From: DATHTC01 sp963746805
GTDB lineage: Bacteria; Actinomycetota; Thermoleophilia; Gaiellales; Gaiellaceae
NCBI GenBank assembly: GCA_963746805.1
Contig: CAVVCQ010000005.1
Span: forward strand, 248,001 to 312,000
Direction of reading: 5' to 3'
Length of the DNA: 64,000 nucleotides
The notes below the pieces were generated by a model. That model worked only from the letters and a program-made list of their open reading frames with translations, was not told the DNA's origin and searched no databases. Made by a program: the position numbers and the translations under genes. Positions 46,365 to 55,127 of this stretch are shown in pieces (position 1 is the first letter of the stretch; every line of letters begins with the position of its first letter).

Positions 46365-47467
46365 GGATCGAGTCGGTGGACCTGCGCCGCCTGCGCCTGC
46401 CGCTGGTGGCCCCCTTCCGGACGTCCCTGGGGACCGAGCGCCACAAGGACGTCCTCCTTGTCCACGTCGTGACCTCCGCCGCCGAGGGCTGGGGCGAGTG
46501 CGTCGCGTTCGCCGGGCCGTACTTCTCGTCCGAGTACACCGACGGTGCGCAGGACGTCACCCGCGCGCATCTGCTCCCCCGTCTGTTCGCCCGCGGCAAC
46601 GTCGAGGCGGACGACGTCGCGACGATCCTGCGCCCCGTGCGCGGCCATCCGATGGCGAAGGCGGCGGTGGAGATGGCGATCCTCGATGCCGAGCTGCGGG
46701 CGAGCGGCACGCCGCTCGGCGAGTTCCTCGGCGCCGTGCGGGCCGAGGTCGACTGCGGCGTCTCGGTCGGGATCTACGACGACGTCGCCGACCTCCTGCG
46801 CACGGTCGAGCGCCACCTCGACGAGGGCTACCGGCGCATCAAGCTGAAGATCGAGCCCGGCACGGACGTCGCGCCGGTGCGCGCCGTCCGCGAGCGCTTC
46901 GGCGACGTCCCGCTCCAGGTCGACGCGAACGCGGCGTACTCGCGCGAGGACGCGCACCGGCTCGCGGCGCTCGACGAGTTCGACCTGCTCCTCATCGAGC
47001 AGCCGCTTCCCGAGGAGGACCTGCTCGGCCACGCAGAGCTCGCGAAGGCCGTGCGGACGCCGATCTGCCTCGACGAGTCGATCACCTCGGCGCGAGTCGC
47101 GGCGGACGCGATCGCCCTCGGCGCCTGCAGCATCGTGAACGTCAAGGCCGGGCGCGTCGGCGGCTACCTCGAGGCGCGGCGCGTCCACAACGTCTGCGCC
47201 GAGCACGCTGTCCCGGTGTGGTGCGGGGGGATGCTCGAGACGGGGCTCGGCCGTGCCGCCAACGTGGCGCTCGCCGCGCTCCCGGGCTTCACCCTGCCGG
47301 GCGACACGTCTGCCTCGAGCCGCTACTACGAGGCGGACGTGACCGAGCCCTTCGTGCTGCGCGACGGGCGCCTCAGCGTCCCGACCGGCCCGGGCCTCGG
47401 CGTCTCGCCGCTGCCCGACCAGCTCGAGCGCTTCACCGTCTCGGTCGAGACGGTCAGGCCGGCCTAG
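46361..47467 (+). CDS. menC: N-succinylamino acid racemase / o-succinylbenzoate synthase (enolase superfamily)
   Basis: A 368-residue muconate-cycloisomerase-group enzyme. The capping domain begins RIESVDLRRLRLPLVAPFRT. Catalytic and metal ligands are RIKLKIEPGTD (KxK), VDANAAYSRED (Asp), LIEQPLPEEDL (Glu), CLDESITSARVA (Asp) and VNVKAGRVGG (second Lys). The sequence type includes both menaquinone OSBS and N-succinylamino acid racemase, and many members do both. No other men gene is near, while GNAT and M20 partners are adjacent, which favours the racemase role. Its end overlaps the PucR gene by 14 bases, convergently. The symbol denotes the family. Confidence 0.88.
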   Translation: MRIESVDLRRLRLPLVAPFRTSLGTERHKDVLLVHVVTSAAEGWGECVAFAGPYFSSEYTDGAQDVTRAHLLPRLFARGNVEADDVATILRPVRGHPMAKAAVEMAILDAELRASGTPLGEFLGAVRAEVDCGVSVGIYDDVADLLRTVERHLDEGYRRIKLKIEPGTDVAPVRAVRERFGDVPLQVDANAAYSREDAHRLAALDEFDLLLIEQPLPEEDLLGHAELAKAVRTPICLDESITSARVAADAIALGACSIVNVKAGRVGGYLEARRVHNVCAEHAVPVWCGGMLETGLGRAANVALAALPGFTLPGDTSASSRYYEADVTEPFVLRDGRLSVPTGPGLGVSPLPDQLERFTVSVETVRPA

Positions 47468-49136
47468 CGTCGTCTGCGCCGAGCAGGCGAAGCTGCAGCT
47501 CGACCACCAGGCGTTCCTCCGGGTTGTCGAGATCGAGCTCGAACAACTCGACGAGGCGGCGCATCCGGTAGCGGAACGTGTTCGGATGGACGGAGATCCG
47601 GCCCGCCGCCTTGGACACGTCTCCGAACGCGTCGAGGTAGGCGCGCAGCGTGGCCGCGTACCCGCTGCCGTGCTCCGCGTCGTGGGCGAGGACGCGCTCG
47701 AGCTTGCCGCGCGCGAGCCCCGGATGGTCGGCGCTCAGCTCGCGCAGCTCGAGCAGCACCACCTCGCTCTGCACGTCCTCGATCGCGGCGACGGTGCGCC
47801 CGCGCGCGTCGACCCGCAGCACGCCGAGGACACGCTCGGCCTCCCGTCGCGCGCGGGCGACCTCGCGGACGCTCTCCACCGTGGAGCCGACGGCCGCGAG
47901 CAGCGGCGTGCCGAGCCGCTCCTCCGCGTGCGTGCCGATTCGCTGCGCCAGCCCCGTGACCCGCCGCCGATCGAGCTCGCCTTCGTCCTGGAGGAGCGCG
48001 TAGACGGTCTGGCCCAGCGCGACGGCCGCTGTGTGGCGGAAGGAGGCCTCGCAATGGACCACCACGAGGTCGACGAGCCGCTCGCGGTGCAGGTCGTCGA
48101 GCGCCTCCTCGCCGCCGACGAGCTCGAACGCCAGCACCGACAGCGGCGCGGACGCGGAGAAGCCGAGCCGTCCCGCCGTCTCATCCGCCGAGCCGCGGCC
48201 GTCGAGCACGGCCAGGAGCATCTCGGCCCGCATCCGCCGTTCGACGTCCCGCGCGGCTCGGGCCTGGATCACGTGCGGCGCGGCGATGCGCGCAGCCTCC
48301 ACGAGCGCGCGCTCGGACTCCTCGTCGAGCCGGTCCTCGTCGTGGATCGCCCAGATCGAGCCGATCGCCTGGCTGCCGGCGCGGATCGCAATCGCGGAGC
48401 GCGGCTTCAGGTCGTCCGTGTCGGCCAGGTGCCCCTCGAGCATGGCGCGCAGTGCCGGGGTGTCGGCGGTCATGACGCCGGTGCCCGCGAAGACGCGGCG
48501 GTAGAGCGCGCGCATGCCCGGCGAGTCCGGGACCTGGCGGCCGAGGATCGTGCGCCGCCTGGCCGCGTCGATCGGCTGGTCGAGGGTCGAATAGGCGAGC
48601 ACGCGCCGACTCGGGTCCTCGATCGTCACCGCGCCGCCGACGATGCCCGCGATCGCATTCGAGAGCGCGAACAGATCGCCGAGGGGCACGCCCGCGATGC
48701 CGCCGACCGCCGGCTCCGCCGAGAAGCGCACGGCGTTGACGAGGAAGGCGTGGAGCTGCGTCCAGGTCATCTCCTCCGGCACGGAGAGCAACGCGACGCC
48801 GTGCGATGCCGCCGCGCGGGACAGCTCGGCGAGCTCCTCCTGCGTCTTGAAGACGACGGCCGCCGCGCCGGCGTCTGCTGCGGCGGTCAGCATCCGGTCG
48901 CTCTCGGCCGTCGCGGGTCGCACGCCGACGGCGAGCACGATCGCGCCCGCGGCGATGGTCGACCGCTCGGTCGAGTCGTAGATGACGGGGTCGCCGACCG
49001 CGACGTCGAGCCCGTGCGGGTCGGCGACGACCTGGAGGACGTGAGGCCCGAGGCTCTCCAGCAGGCGCTCGAGGCTCGCCTCGCCGCCTGCGACCGCACC
49101 CGGCCGCTCCCCGTTCGAGGTCGAGACGCTGCCCAC
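47454..49136 (-). CDS. PucR-family transcriptional regulator
   Basis: A 560-residue regulator. An N-terminal PucR sensor-like domain (residues 20-130) and a GAF-like middle (SIWAIHDEDRLDEESERALV) precede a GGDEF-like degenerate domain and the C-terminal helix-turn-helix. The last shows as LRAYLDAFGDVSKAAGRISV then HPNTFRYRMRRLVELFELDL, the PucR signature. PucR-type proteins commonly control purine or amino-acid and amine catabolism. The GTG has TACCGT 7 bases upstream, hence probably leaderless. It overlaps the racemase end by 14 bases and may regulate the adjacent D-amino-acid genes. Confidence 0.88.
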   Translation of the reverse strand: MGSVSTSNGERPGAVAGGEASLERLLESLGPHVLQVVADPHGLDVAVGDPVIYDSTERSTIAAGAIVLAVGVRPATAESDRMLTAAADAGAAAVVFKTQEELAELSRAAASHGVALLSVPEEMTWTQLHAFLVNAVRFSAEPAVGGIAGVPLGDLFALSNAIAGIVGGAVTIEDPSRRVLAYSTLDQPIDAARRRTILGRQVPDSPGMRALYRRVFAGTGVMTADTPALRAMLEGHLADTDDLKPRSAIAIRAGSQAIGSIWAIHDEDRLDEESERALVEAARIAAPHVIQARAARDVERRMRAEMLLAVLDGRGSADETAGRLGFSASAPLSVLAFELVGGEEALDDLHRERLVDLVVVHCEASFRHTAAVALGQTVYALLQDEGELDRRRVTGLAQRIGTHAEERLGTPLLAAVGSTVESVREVARARREAERVLGVLRVDARGRTVAAIEDVQSEVVLLELRELSADHPGLARGKLERVLAHDAEHGSGYAATLRAYLDAFGDVSKAAGRISVHPNTFRYRMRRLVELFELDLDNPEERLVVELQLRLLGADDARPA

Positions 49137-49158
49137 CGAGTGGACGGTACCGGGAGCG

Positions 49159-49722
49159 CTACCGCACGACCCGGTACTCGAGGTGCGTCACGCCGCCGGT
49201 CTGGCTCTGCCCCGTCTGCTCCAGCTCGATCCGCTGGGGCAGCTCGTCGAACAGCCGCCGGCCTCCGCCGAGCAGGACGTCGACCACGTGGATCCGCATC
49301 TCGTCCACGAGCCCCGCGGCCAGGAACTGCTGGTCGATGTTCGCGCCCATCAGCCCGATGCGCTTGTCGCCGGCGGCCTCCTGGGCCTGCGCGAGGGCGC
49401 TCTCGATGCCGTCGGTGACGAACCTGAAGACCGGGTCCGCGCTCGGGAGCGGCCCATGCGTGACGACGAAGCACGGGACGTCGCCCAGCGGGCCCTTGCC
49501 GCCCCACGCCTCGATCGAGTTGTCGTACGAGCGGCGGCCCATGATCACGGCGCCCGTCTGCTCCGTGAGGTCTCTGTAGAACTGCTCGAACACCGAGGGA
49601 TCGTCGAACGCCCAGTTGTGGAGCCGCATCCCGTCCTCGCCCAGCCCCTGCTCCGGATTGTCGTTGGGCGCTGCGATGTAGCCGTCCAACGACATGCTCA
49701 TGTCGATGACCACGTTGCCCAC
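49159..49722 (-). CDS. Dihydrofolate-reductase-like (RibD C-terminal domain) protein
   Basis: A 187-residue protein of the DHFR-like family found widely as a lone reductase: VVIDMSMSLDGYIAAPNDNP, AVIMGRRSYDNSIEAWGGKG, CFVVTHGPLPSADPVFRFVT and GANIDQQFLAAGLVDEMRIH. The GTG at 49722 is preceded by AAGGAGGAGG at good spacing; a TTG at 49743 would be too far upstream. Such proteins bind NADPH, but their substrate is seldom known. It is divergent from the PadR gene across about 50 bases that contain a palindrome, so PadR may regulate it. Confidence 0.88.
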   Translation of the reverse strand: MGNVVIDMSMSLDGYIAAPNDNPEQGLGEDGMRLHNWAFDDPSVFEQFYRDLTEQTGAVIMGRRSYDNSIEAWGGKGPLGDVPCFVVTHGPLPSADPVFRFVTDGIESALAQAQEAAGDKRIGLMGANIDQQFLAAGLVDEMRIHVVDVLLGGGRRLFDELPQRIELEQTGQSQTGGVTHLEYRVVR

Positions 49723-49746
49723 GTCGCCTCCTCCTTTTGACAATGA

Positions 49747-49758
49747 GAAGATATCTTC
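49747..49758. promoter_or_regulatory. GAAGATATCTTC palindrome, candidate PadR operator
   Basis: A perfect 12-base palindrome between the divergent DHFR-like gene (start 49722) and PadR (start 49773). AT-rich ATAT-centred palindromes are typical PadR sites, and this is one of the few AT-rich spots in the area. It lies 14 bases before the PadR start, where binding would block both genes. Confidence 0.5.
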
Positions 49759-49772
49759 CTATTCTTGGGTCG

Positions 49773-50123
49773 ATGTCGCGGCGGAAGCCTGGAACCCTGC
49801 TGCCGCTCGAGGACGAGATCCTCGAGGTTGCGCTGGCGCGGCAGCGTGCCGGACATTCCACCTTTCACGGCTTCGGTCTCGCCCACACCATGCGGGAACA
49901 GCGCGGATCGCGCTCCCTGACCGCGCACGGGACCCTGTACAAGGCACTCGGCCGGCTCGAGGAGTTCGGCCTGCTCACCTCCCGCTGGGAGGACGCGGCT
50001 GCGGCCGAGGGACGACCGCGCCGGCGGCTGTACGAGCTGACGGGCGAGGGGGCGCGCGTGGCCGAACGCGCCCGCGCCGAAGTCGTGGCACCACTGTCTC
50101 GCGTCGCCTCGGGGCCTGCATGA
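49773..50123 (+). CDS. PadR-family transcriptional regulator
   Basis: A 116-residue winged-helix regulator. The order is LEDEILEVALARQRAGHSTF, HGFGLAHTMREQ, LTAHGTLYKALGRLEEFGLL and RRRLYELTGEGARVAERARA, which is the PadR fold with a helix for dimerisation. The ATG at 49773 lacks a strong ribosome site. PadR proteins repress neighbouring genes and are relieved by small ligands. The next gene overlaps by four bases (ATGA); in many actinobacteria PadR is paired with a membrane protein like this one. Confidence 0.9.
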   Translation: MSRRKPGTLLPLEDEILEVALARQRAGHSTFHGFGLAHTMREQRGSRSLTAHGTLYKALGRLEEFGLLTSRWEDAAAAEGRPRRRLYELTGEGARVAERARAEVVAPLSRVASGPA

Positions 50124-50728
50124 GCCCCGAGCGCATGGCCGGGCTGGTGGCGCGCTGGGTGCGCTTCTACACACGGGATCTGCCCACGTCGGTCGCCCGG
50201 CGCCGCCTCGACGAGATCGACGCCGACGTCCACGACCACATTGCGCACGACCGCGCCGGCGGAGCCGGCGACCGGCGGATCGCGGCCGGTATCGCGTCCC
50301 GGATGGTCCGTGGCCTCGTCGCCGACGTCGCGTGGCGCGGACGCCAGGCGAAGCTGGCCCGTCCCTCGAACCAGGAGGAAACGATGACGATGGGCAAGGC
50401 GCTCCGGCGATCCGTCGTTCGCGTCGCAATCGGCGTGGCGATCGTCACGTCGCTGCCGCTGATCGCGATGCAGTTCACCGACGACGTCGTCTGGAGCCTG
50501 GCGGACTTCATCGCCCTCGCCGTCCTGCTGACCGTCATCGGCGTCGCGATCGAGCTGGCGGTGCGGAGGGCGGGAGGCCTCGGCACCGCGATCGGCATCG
50601 CCGCACTCGGGGTCGCCGCGGCCCTGTTCGGAGGGGCGGACGACGCGCCCGGACTCGTGCTGATCGGCCTCGTGCTCATCGCCGGCGCGTGTGCGATCGG
50701 CGTGCGGACGGTCCAGCACGGCAGATAG
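50120..50728 (+). CDS. Membrane protein coupled to PadR
   Basis: A 202-residue protein. The first 90 residues are cytosolic and match the short N-terminal region of 'PadR-associated' membrane proteins (ARRRLDEIDADVHDHIAHDR). Four hydrophobic segments follow: VVRVAIGVAIVTSLPLIAMQ, LADFIALAVLLTVIGVAIEL, GTAIGIAALGVAAALFGGAD and LVLIGLVLIAGACAIGVRTV. Translation is coupled to PadR by an ATGA overlap. No transport motif is visible; a role in stress response or as PadR's ligand-handling partner is a guess. Confidence 0.75.
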   Translation: MSPERMAGLVARWVRFYTRDLPTSVARRRLDEIDADVHDHIAHDRAGGAGDRRIAAGIASRMVRGLVADVAWRGRQAKLARPSNQEETMTMGKALRRSVVRVAIGVAIVTSLPLIAMQFTDDVVWSLADFIALAVLLTVIGVAIELAVRRAGGLGTAIGIAALGVAAALFGGADDAPGLVLIGLVLIAGACAIGVRTVQHGR

Positions 50729-50737
50729 CGGCCAACA

Positions 50738-50782
50738 GCGTGATATCACGCGCTTGTCGTAGCGATTTGGCGATCCAATACT
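50738..50782 (+). promoter_or_regulatory. Promoter with upstream 14-bp palindrome for the secreted BNR gene
   Basis: GCGTGATATCACGC at 50738-50751 is a perfect palindrome. It is followed directly by TTGTCG (50754-50759), 17 bases of spacer and AATACT (50777-50782). The layout fits a sigma-70-like promoter with an activator or repressor site just upstream. The predicted transcript start is near 50789, leaving a leader of about 108 bases. Confidence 0.55.
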
Positions 50783-50807
50783 TCCCGTGTACGCTCCCGC
50801 GGCGTGG

Positions 50808-50882
50808 CGGTGCGCCCGACTGAGGCGGGCGCGCCGAAGTCGCAATCGGCCTCAAGGGAGAGGCGCGAAGGCGCCTGAGAGG
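50808..50882 (+). promoter_or_regulatory. Structured mRNA leader, possible cis-regulatory RNA
   Basis: In the leader, CGGTGCGCCCG (50808) pairs with CGGGCGCGCCG (ending 50836) over a 7-base loop, allowing one G-U pair. Then AGGCGC pairs with GCGCCT over a GAAG tetraloop (50861-50876), inside an outer CCTC/GAGG closure (50850-50882). It does not match a riboswitch I can name. Confidence 0.35.
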
Positions 50883-50896
50883 GGAGACGCGAACCG

Positions 50897-53260
50897 ATGC
50901 ACAGGAGGCACTTTGCCGCGATCGTCGCCGCAGCGGCGGCCGTCACGCTCGTGGTGACAGCCGCATTCGTCACCGATAGCGGCGGAACGAAGCAGGGAGC
51001 GGCCGTCCTGCCGGTGGCCATGCCCGAGCCGGACGGCGCCGAGGAATGGATGTACATGCAGCGGGCGAACCCCGACGGCTCCATTCCCGACGCCGCCGTC
51101 AACGAGGCGATTGCGCAGTCGAAATCAGCGGGCCAGGCGAGCAAGGGCTCGCCGGCGACGGATCAGGTGTGGACCGAGCTCGGCCCGAGCAACATCGGCG
51201 GCCGCATCCGTGATATCGCCGCCGACCCCACCACGCAGGACGTCGTCTACATCGCCACCGGCAGCGGCGGGCTCTGGCGGTCGACCGACGGCGGCGCGAC
51301 GTTCAGCACCGCGTGGAACCACTACCTGCCGCAGTCGATGGGTGCGGTCGCCGTCGACTCGCAGGGCGTCGTCTGGGCCGGCTCGGGCGAGCCGGACCAC
51401 GGCGGCGGCTCGGCCTACTACGGCAAGGGCATCTACAAGTCGACCGACGACGGCGCGACGTGGACCAACATGGGCCTCGAGGACGGCGACACGATCGGCC
51501 AGATCGTCATCGACCCGCGCGACGACGACCGGGTCTTCGTCGCCGTCATGGGTGCGCTGCACGACACCGAGCCCTCGCGTGGCCTGTTCCTGACCGAGGA
51601 CGGCGGCGCCACATGGACTCGCGTGATCGTCCCCGACAGCACCGCCACCGGCGCGATCGACGTGACGATCAACAAGTCCAACCCCGACGTCATGCTCGCG
51701 ACGACGTGGGACAAGATCCGTGACGAGAAGTCGCGGATCTACGGGCCGCACTCCTACGTCTACCGCTCGACCGACGCGGGTCATACGTGGACGAAGGTCC
51801 ACAACGCCCCGCTCCCGCAGAGCGAGACGAACCCGGCGCTGCAGACGCCGGACAACCTCGTGGGCCGGATGGGCGTCGACTTCAGCGACACCGATCCCAA
51901 CCGCGCGTACCTGATCTCGAGCACGGCGCGCGGCAACTTCAACGGCTTCTTCACGAGCGCCGACGCCGGACTCACGTGGACGGCGGTCGGGGCGACCACG
52001 GGCGGCACGCTGCAGAACATCAGCGGCGGCTTCGCCTGGTGGTTCGGCCGGGTCTACGTCGACCCGGTCAACCCGCAGCACGTCTTCGTCGCGGGCGTCA
52101 ACCTCGCCGAGAGCCTCAACGGCGGTGCGACCTGGACGACGTCCAACGCGGTCCACGCGGACCAGCACGGCCTCGAGTGGGACCCGTTCACGCCGACCAA
52201 GGTCTTCCTCGGCAACGACGGCGGCTTCTACTGGTCGCTGGTGAACGGCCAGGCCCGCGGGACGTGGACGAAGACGCCACGCCTGCCCGTGACGCAGTTC
52301 TACGCCATGGACGTCTCCGTCCAGGACAACTCGCGCGTGAACGCGGGCTCGCAGGACAACGGCTCGCTCAGGTCCTGGGCCAGCGACAACACCGTCAACG
52401 GCGACTGGTTCAACTTCGTCGGCGGCGACGGGATGATGAACCGGATCGATCCGACGAACGACCGCAAGTTCTACGGCTGCTCGCAGAACGGCGGCTGCCG
52501 CGGCTTCCAGCCGGGCGCTCCCGCCAACGGCTTCGGCATGACGATCCCGGGCGCGCGCAAGAACTGGGTCGCTCCGCTCGAGTTCGCCGCGGACCCGAAG
52601 TTCGTGTTCGGCGCCAGTGAGAACGTGTACCGGATGGACACCGAGCCCGCCGTGCTGCCGCGCGTGTGGACGCAGATCAGCTCGGACCTCACCGAGGGCA
52701 CCGAGCCCCGGGCCCCCGGCTTCGGCACGATCACGGCGCTGGGCACGACGACGGCCGATCCGAACCTCGTGTACGCCGGCACCGACAGCGGCCTCATGTG
52801 GGTCAGCCGCAACGCGATGGCGCCGGCCGCAGAGGTGACGTGGCAGAAGCTCGAGAGCCCCGTCTTCCCGGGCCGGTGGGTCACGCGCATCACGGTCGAC
52901 CCGGACAACGCGAAGGTCGCCTGGGCGAGCTTCTCGGGCTGGCGCTCGGGTGACGGCTACCCGCACCTCGTGATGACCAGCGACGGCGGCAACACGTGGG
53001 TGGACATCGTCGGGAAGAAGATCCCGCAGGCGCCCATCAACGACGTGATCCGCCACCCGGCGAAGCCGAAGTGGCTCTTCATCGCCACGGACGTCGGCGT
53101 CTGGCGCACGACCAACCTCGGCAAGACGTGGATCAAGGTCGGAGACACCTTGCCGCTCGTGCCGATCAACGACATCGACCTGCCCGCCGGCAGCGAGACG
53201 CTCTACGCGGCGACCTACGGTCGCAGCGTGTGGACGACCTCGCTCGCTGACGCGTCCTAG
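50897..53260 (+). CDS. Secreted BNR/VPS10-like beta-propeller glycosidase-like protein
   Basis: A 787-residue exported protein. Signal peptide MHRRHFAAIVAAAAAVTLVV. The rest is repeated Asp-box blades: WRSTDGGATFST, YKSTDDGATWTN, LTEDGGATWTR, YRSTDAGHTWTK, TSADAGLTWTA, ESLNGGATWTT, MTSDGGNTWVD and WRTTNLGKTWIK. Spacing fits two propellers, as in xyloglucanases of family 74 or VPS10/sortilin-like domains, but catalytic Asp residues could not be assigned. The start follows a structured leader with a weak AGGGGAG ribosome site. A strong hairpin ends the gene. It is followed by a secreted subtilase, so both may serve extracellular polymer breakdown. Confidence 0.87.
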   Translation: MHRRHFAAIVAAAAAVTLVVTAAFVTDSGGTKQGAAVLPVAMPEPDGAEEWMYMQRANPDGSIPDAAVNEAIAQSKSAGQASKGSPATDQVWTELGPSNIGGRIRDIAADPTTQDVVYIATGSGGLWRSTDGGATFSTAWNHYLPQSMGAVAVDSQGVVWAGSGEPDHGGGSAYYGKGIYKSTDDGATWTNMGLEDGDTIGQIVIDPRDDDRVFVAVMGALHDTEPSRGLFLTEDGGATWTRVIVPDSTATGAIDVTINKSNPDVMLATTWDKIRDEKSRIYGPHSYVYRSTDAGHTWTKVHNAPLPQSETNPALQTPDNLVGRMGVDFSDTDPNRAYLISSTARGNFNGFFTSADAGLTWTAVGATTGGTLQNISGGFAWWFGRVYVDPVNPQHVFVAGVNLAESLNGGATWTTSNAVHADQHGLEWDPFTPTKVFLGNDGGFYWSLVNGQARGTWTKTPRLPVTQFYAMDVSVQDNSRVNAGSQDNGSLRSWASDNTVNGDWFNFVGGDGMMNRIDPTNDRKFYGCSQNGGCRGFQPGAPANGFGMTIPGARKNWVAPLEFAADPKFVFGASENVYRMDTEPAVLPRVWTQISSDLTEGTEPRAPGFGTITALGTTTADPNLVYAGTDSGLMWVSRNAMAPAAEVTWQKLESPVFPGRWVTRITVDPDNAKVAWASFSGWRSGDGYPHLVMTSDGGNTWVDIVGKKIPQAPINDVIRHPAKPKWLFIATDVGVWRTTNLGKTWIKVGDTLPLVPINDIDLPAGSETLYAATYGRSVWTTSLADAS

Positions 53261-53269
53261 AGCGAGCGC

Positions 53270-53306
53270 GCCTCGCCCGCGACCGCCACGGCGGCGCGGG
53301 CGAGGC
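53270..53306 (+). terminator. Strong GC hairpin after the secreted BNR gene
   Basis: GCCTCGCCCGCG pairs perfectly with CGCGGGCGAGGC, and an inner CCGCC/GGCGG pairing closes most of the loop. It begins 10 bases past the stop and is followed by a short CTTCTCC run. Confidence 0.7.
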
Positions 53307-53389
53307 CTTCTCCATGGGGCTGGAAGAACGGAGCCTCACGCCGTAGGTTGCAGCGTGCATTCCTCGCAACCTCGGAGAGGGAGGTTCCT

Positions 53390-55095
53390 ATGTCGACAGG
53401 GCGGATGAGCGCAGCCGTCTTCGTCGGGTTGGTGGCCCTGGCCGTCACGGCCTTCGTGGTCACGAGCGCGTCGGCAAGATCCGCCGGCGAGCAGATCCAG
53501 TACTCGGTCGTCGCGGAGGACGGCGTCAGCGCGAATGCCGCCGCGGCGGCGATCACGCGGGCCGGCGGGACGATCGTCTCCCACAACGACGACGTCGGCC
53601 TGTTCTCGGTCACGGCGACGAGCGACTTCGCGCAGGCCGCGATCGACGCGCCGGAGCTGATCGGCGCGGCCACCGACCGGGCCATCGGGCACCTCCCCGA
53701 CGCCGGCGTGACTCGCGACGCGGTCGAGGAAGAGGGCGCCCTGGCGGCAGCCGGTGGAAACGGCACGGCCGCCGCAACGGCCGGCGCCGAACCGCTGGCC
53801 AGCCTGCAATGGAACATGGCCATGGTCCGCGCCGGCGAGGCCCACGCGAGGCAGCGCGGCAGCCGCGCCGTCACCATCGGGATCCTCGACAGCGGCATCG
53901 ACGCCACCCATCCGGACCTCGCTCCGAACCTCGATCTCGCGCTGTCCCGCAACTTCGCGCCCGACAAGCCGGACATCGACGGGCCGTGTGAGGTCGCGAG
54001 CTGTCTCGACCCGGTCGGTCAAGACGACAGCGGCCATGGAACGCACGTCGCGGGCATCGTCGCCGCGGCCGCGAACGGGCTCGGCGTCGCGGGGGTCGCC
54101 CCCAACGTGACGCTCGTCCAGCTCAAGGGCGGCCAGGACTCCGGCTTCCTGTTCCTCGAGCCGGTCGTCAACGCGCTGACGTACGCCGCGCGACGTCGGG
54201 ATCGACGTCGTCAACATGTCGTTCTACATCGATCCGTGGCTGTACAACTGCACGGCCAACCCGGCCGACTCGCCCGGCGGCCCAGGCCGAGCAGCGCGCC
54301 ATCATCGCAGCGGTCAACCGGGCGCTGAACTACGCCCACGACCACCGGGTCACGCTTGTCGGGTCGCTCGGCAACAACCATGAGGACCTCGGGCACCCGC
54401 GGACCGACTTCACGAGCCCCGACTATCCGCCCGGCACGACGTACCCTCGCCCGATCGACAACGCAACCTGCGTCGATCTCCCGGTCGAGGGGCCGCACGT
54501 GATCGGCGTCTCGGCGCTCGGCCCGTCGACTGCCAAGGCCGACTACTCCAACTACGGGATCGAGCAGATCTCCGTGTCCGCGCCGGGCGGGTACTTCCGG
54601 GACTTCTTCGGCACGCCGCAGCACCGCGTGAACGCGAACCAGGTCCTGTCCACCTACCCCCTGAAGCGGCTGCGGCAGTTGAACCGGGTCGACGCGGCGG
54701 GCAACGTGACGCCGGCGGGCGTCGCGGCGGGCACGGTCAAGGACTGCAACGCCGCCGGTGTCTGCGGCTACTACCAGTACCTCCAGGGCACGTCGATGGC
54801 CTCGCCGCACGCCGTCGGCGTGGCCGCGCTGATCGTCAGCCGCTTCGGGAAGCACGATCCGGCACATCCGGGCGTTCGACTGGAGCCGACGAAGGTCGAG
54901 AGCCTGCTCCTCCGCTCGGCGGCGGAGCACGCATGCCCCAACCCGCCGCTTTTCAGCTACGCGAACGAGGGCCGGCCTGCGGAGTTCAATGCGCTCTGCG
55001 AGGGCGACCTCAACTTCAACGGCTTCTACGGCTACGGCATCGTCGACGCGTTCGCGGCCGTCACCGCGCCGCCCGCGTGGGACGAGGCTCCGTAG
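53390..55095 (+). CDS. Secreted S8 (subtilisin-like) serine peptidase, two frame breaks
   Basis: About 568 residues. The ATG follows GGGAGG and gives a signal peptide through MSAAVFVGLVALAVTAFVVT. A propeptide-like region precedes the catalytic domain with Asp in GILDSGIDATHPDLA, His in DDSGHGTHVAGIVAAAANGL and Ser in LQGTSMASPHAVGVAALIVS. Frame changes near 54190 and 54268 (one extra C each) are bridged by clean family sequence (DVGIDVVNMSF, then AEQRAIIAAVNRALNYAHDH). A possible -10, TAGGTT at 53344, has a weak -35. Follows the secreted BNR gene with its own signals. A 14-bp hairpin lies after its stop. Confidence 0.9.
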
Positions 55096-55127
55096 GGCGC
55101 TCGACCGCCTGACCGCAAACGCAACGA

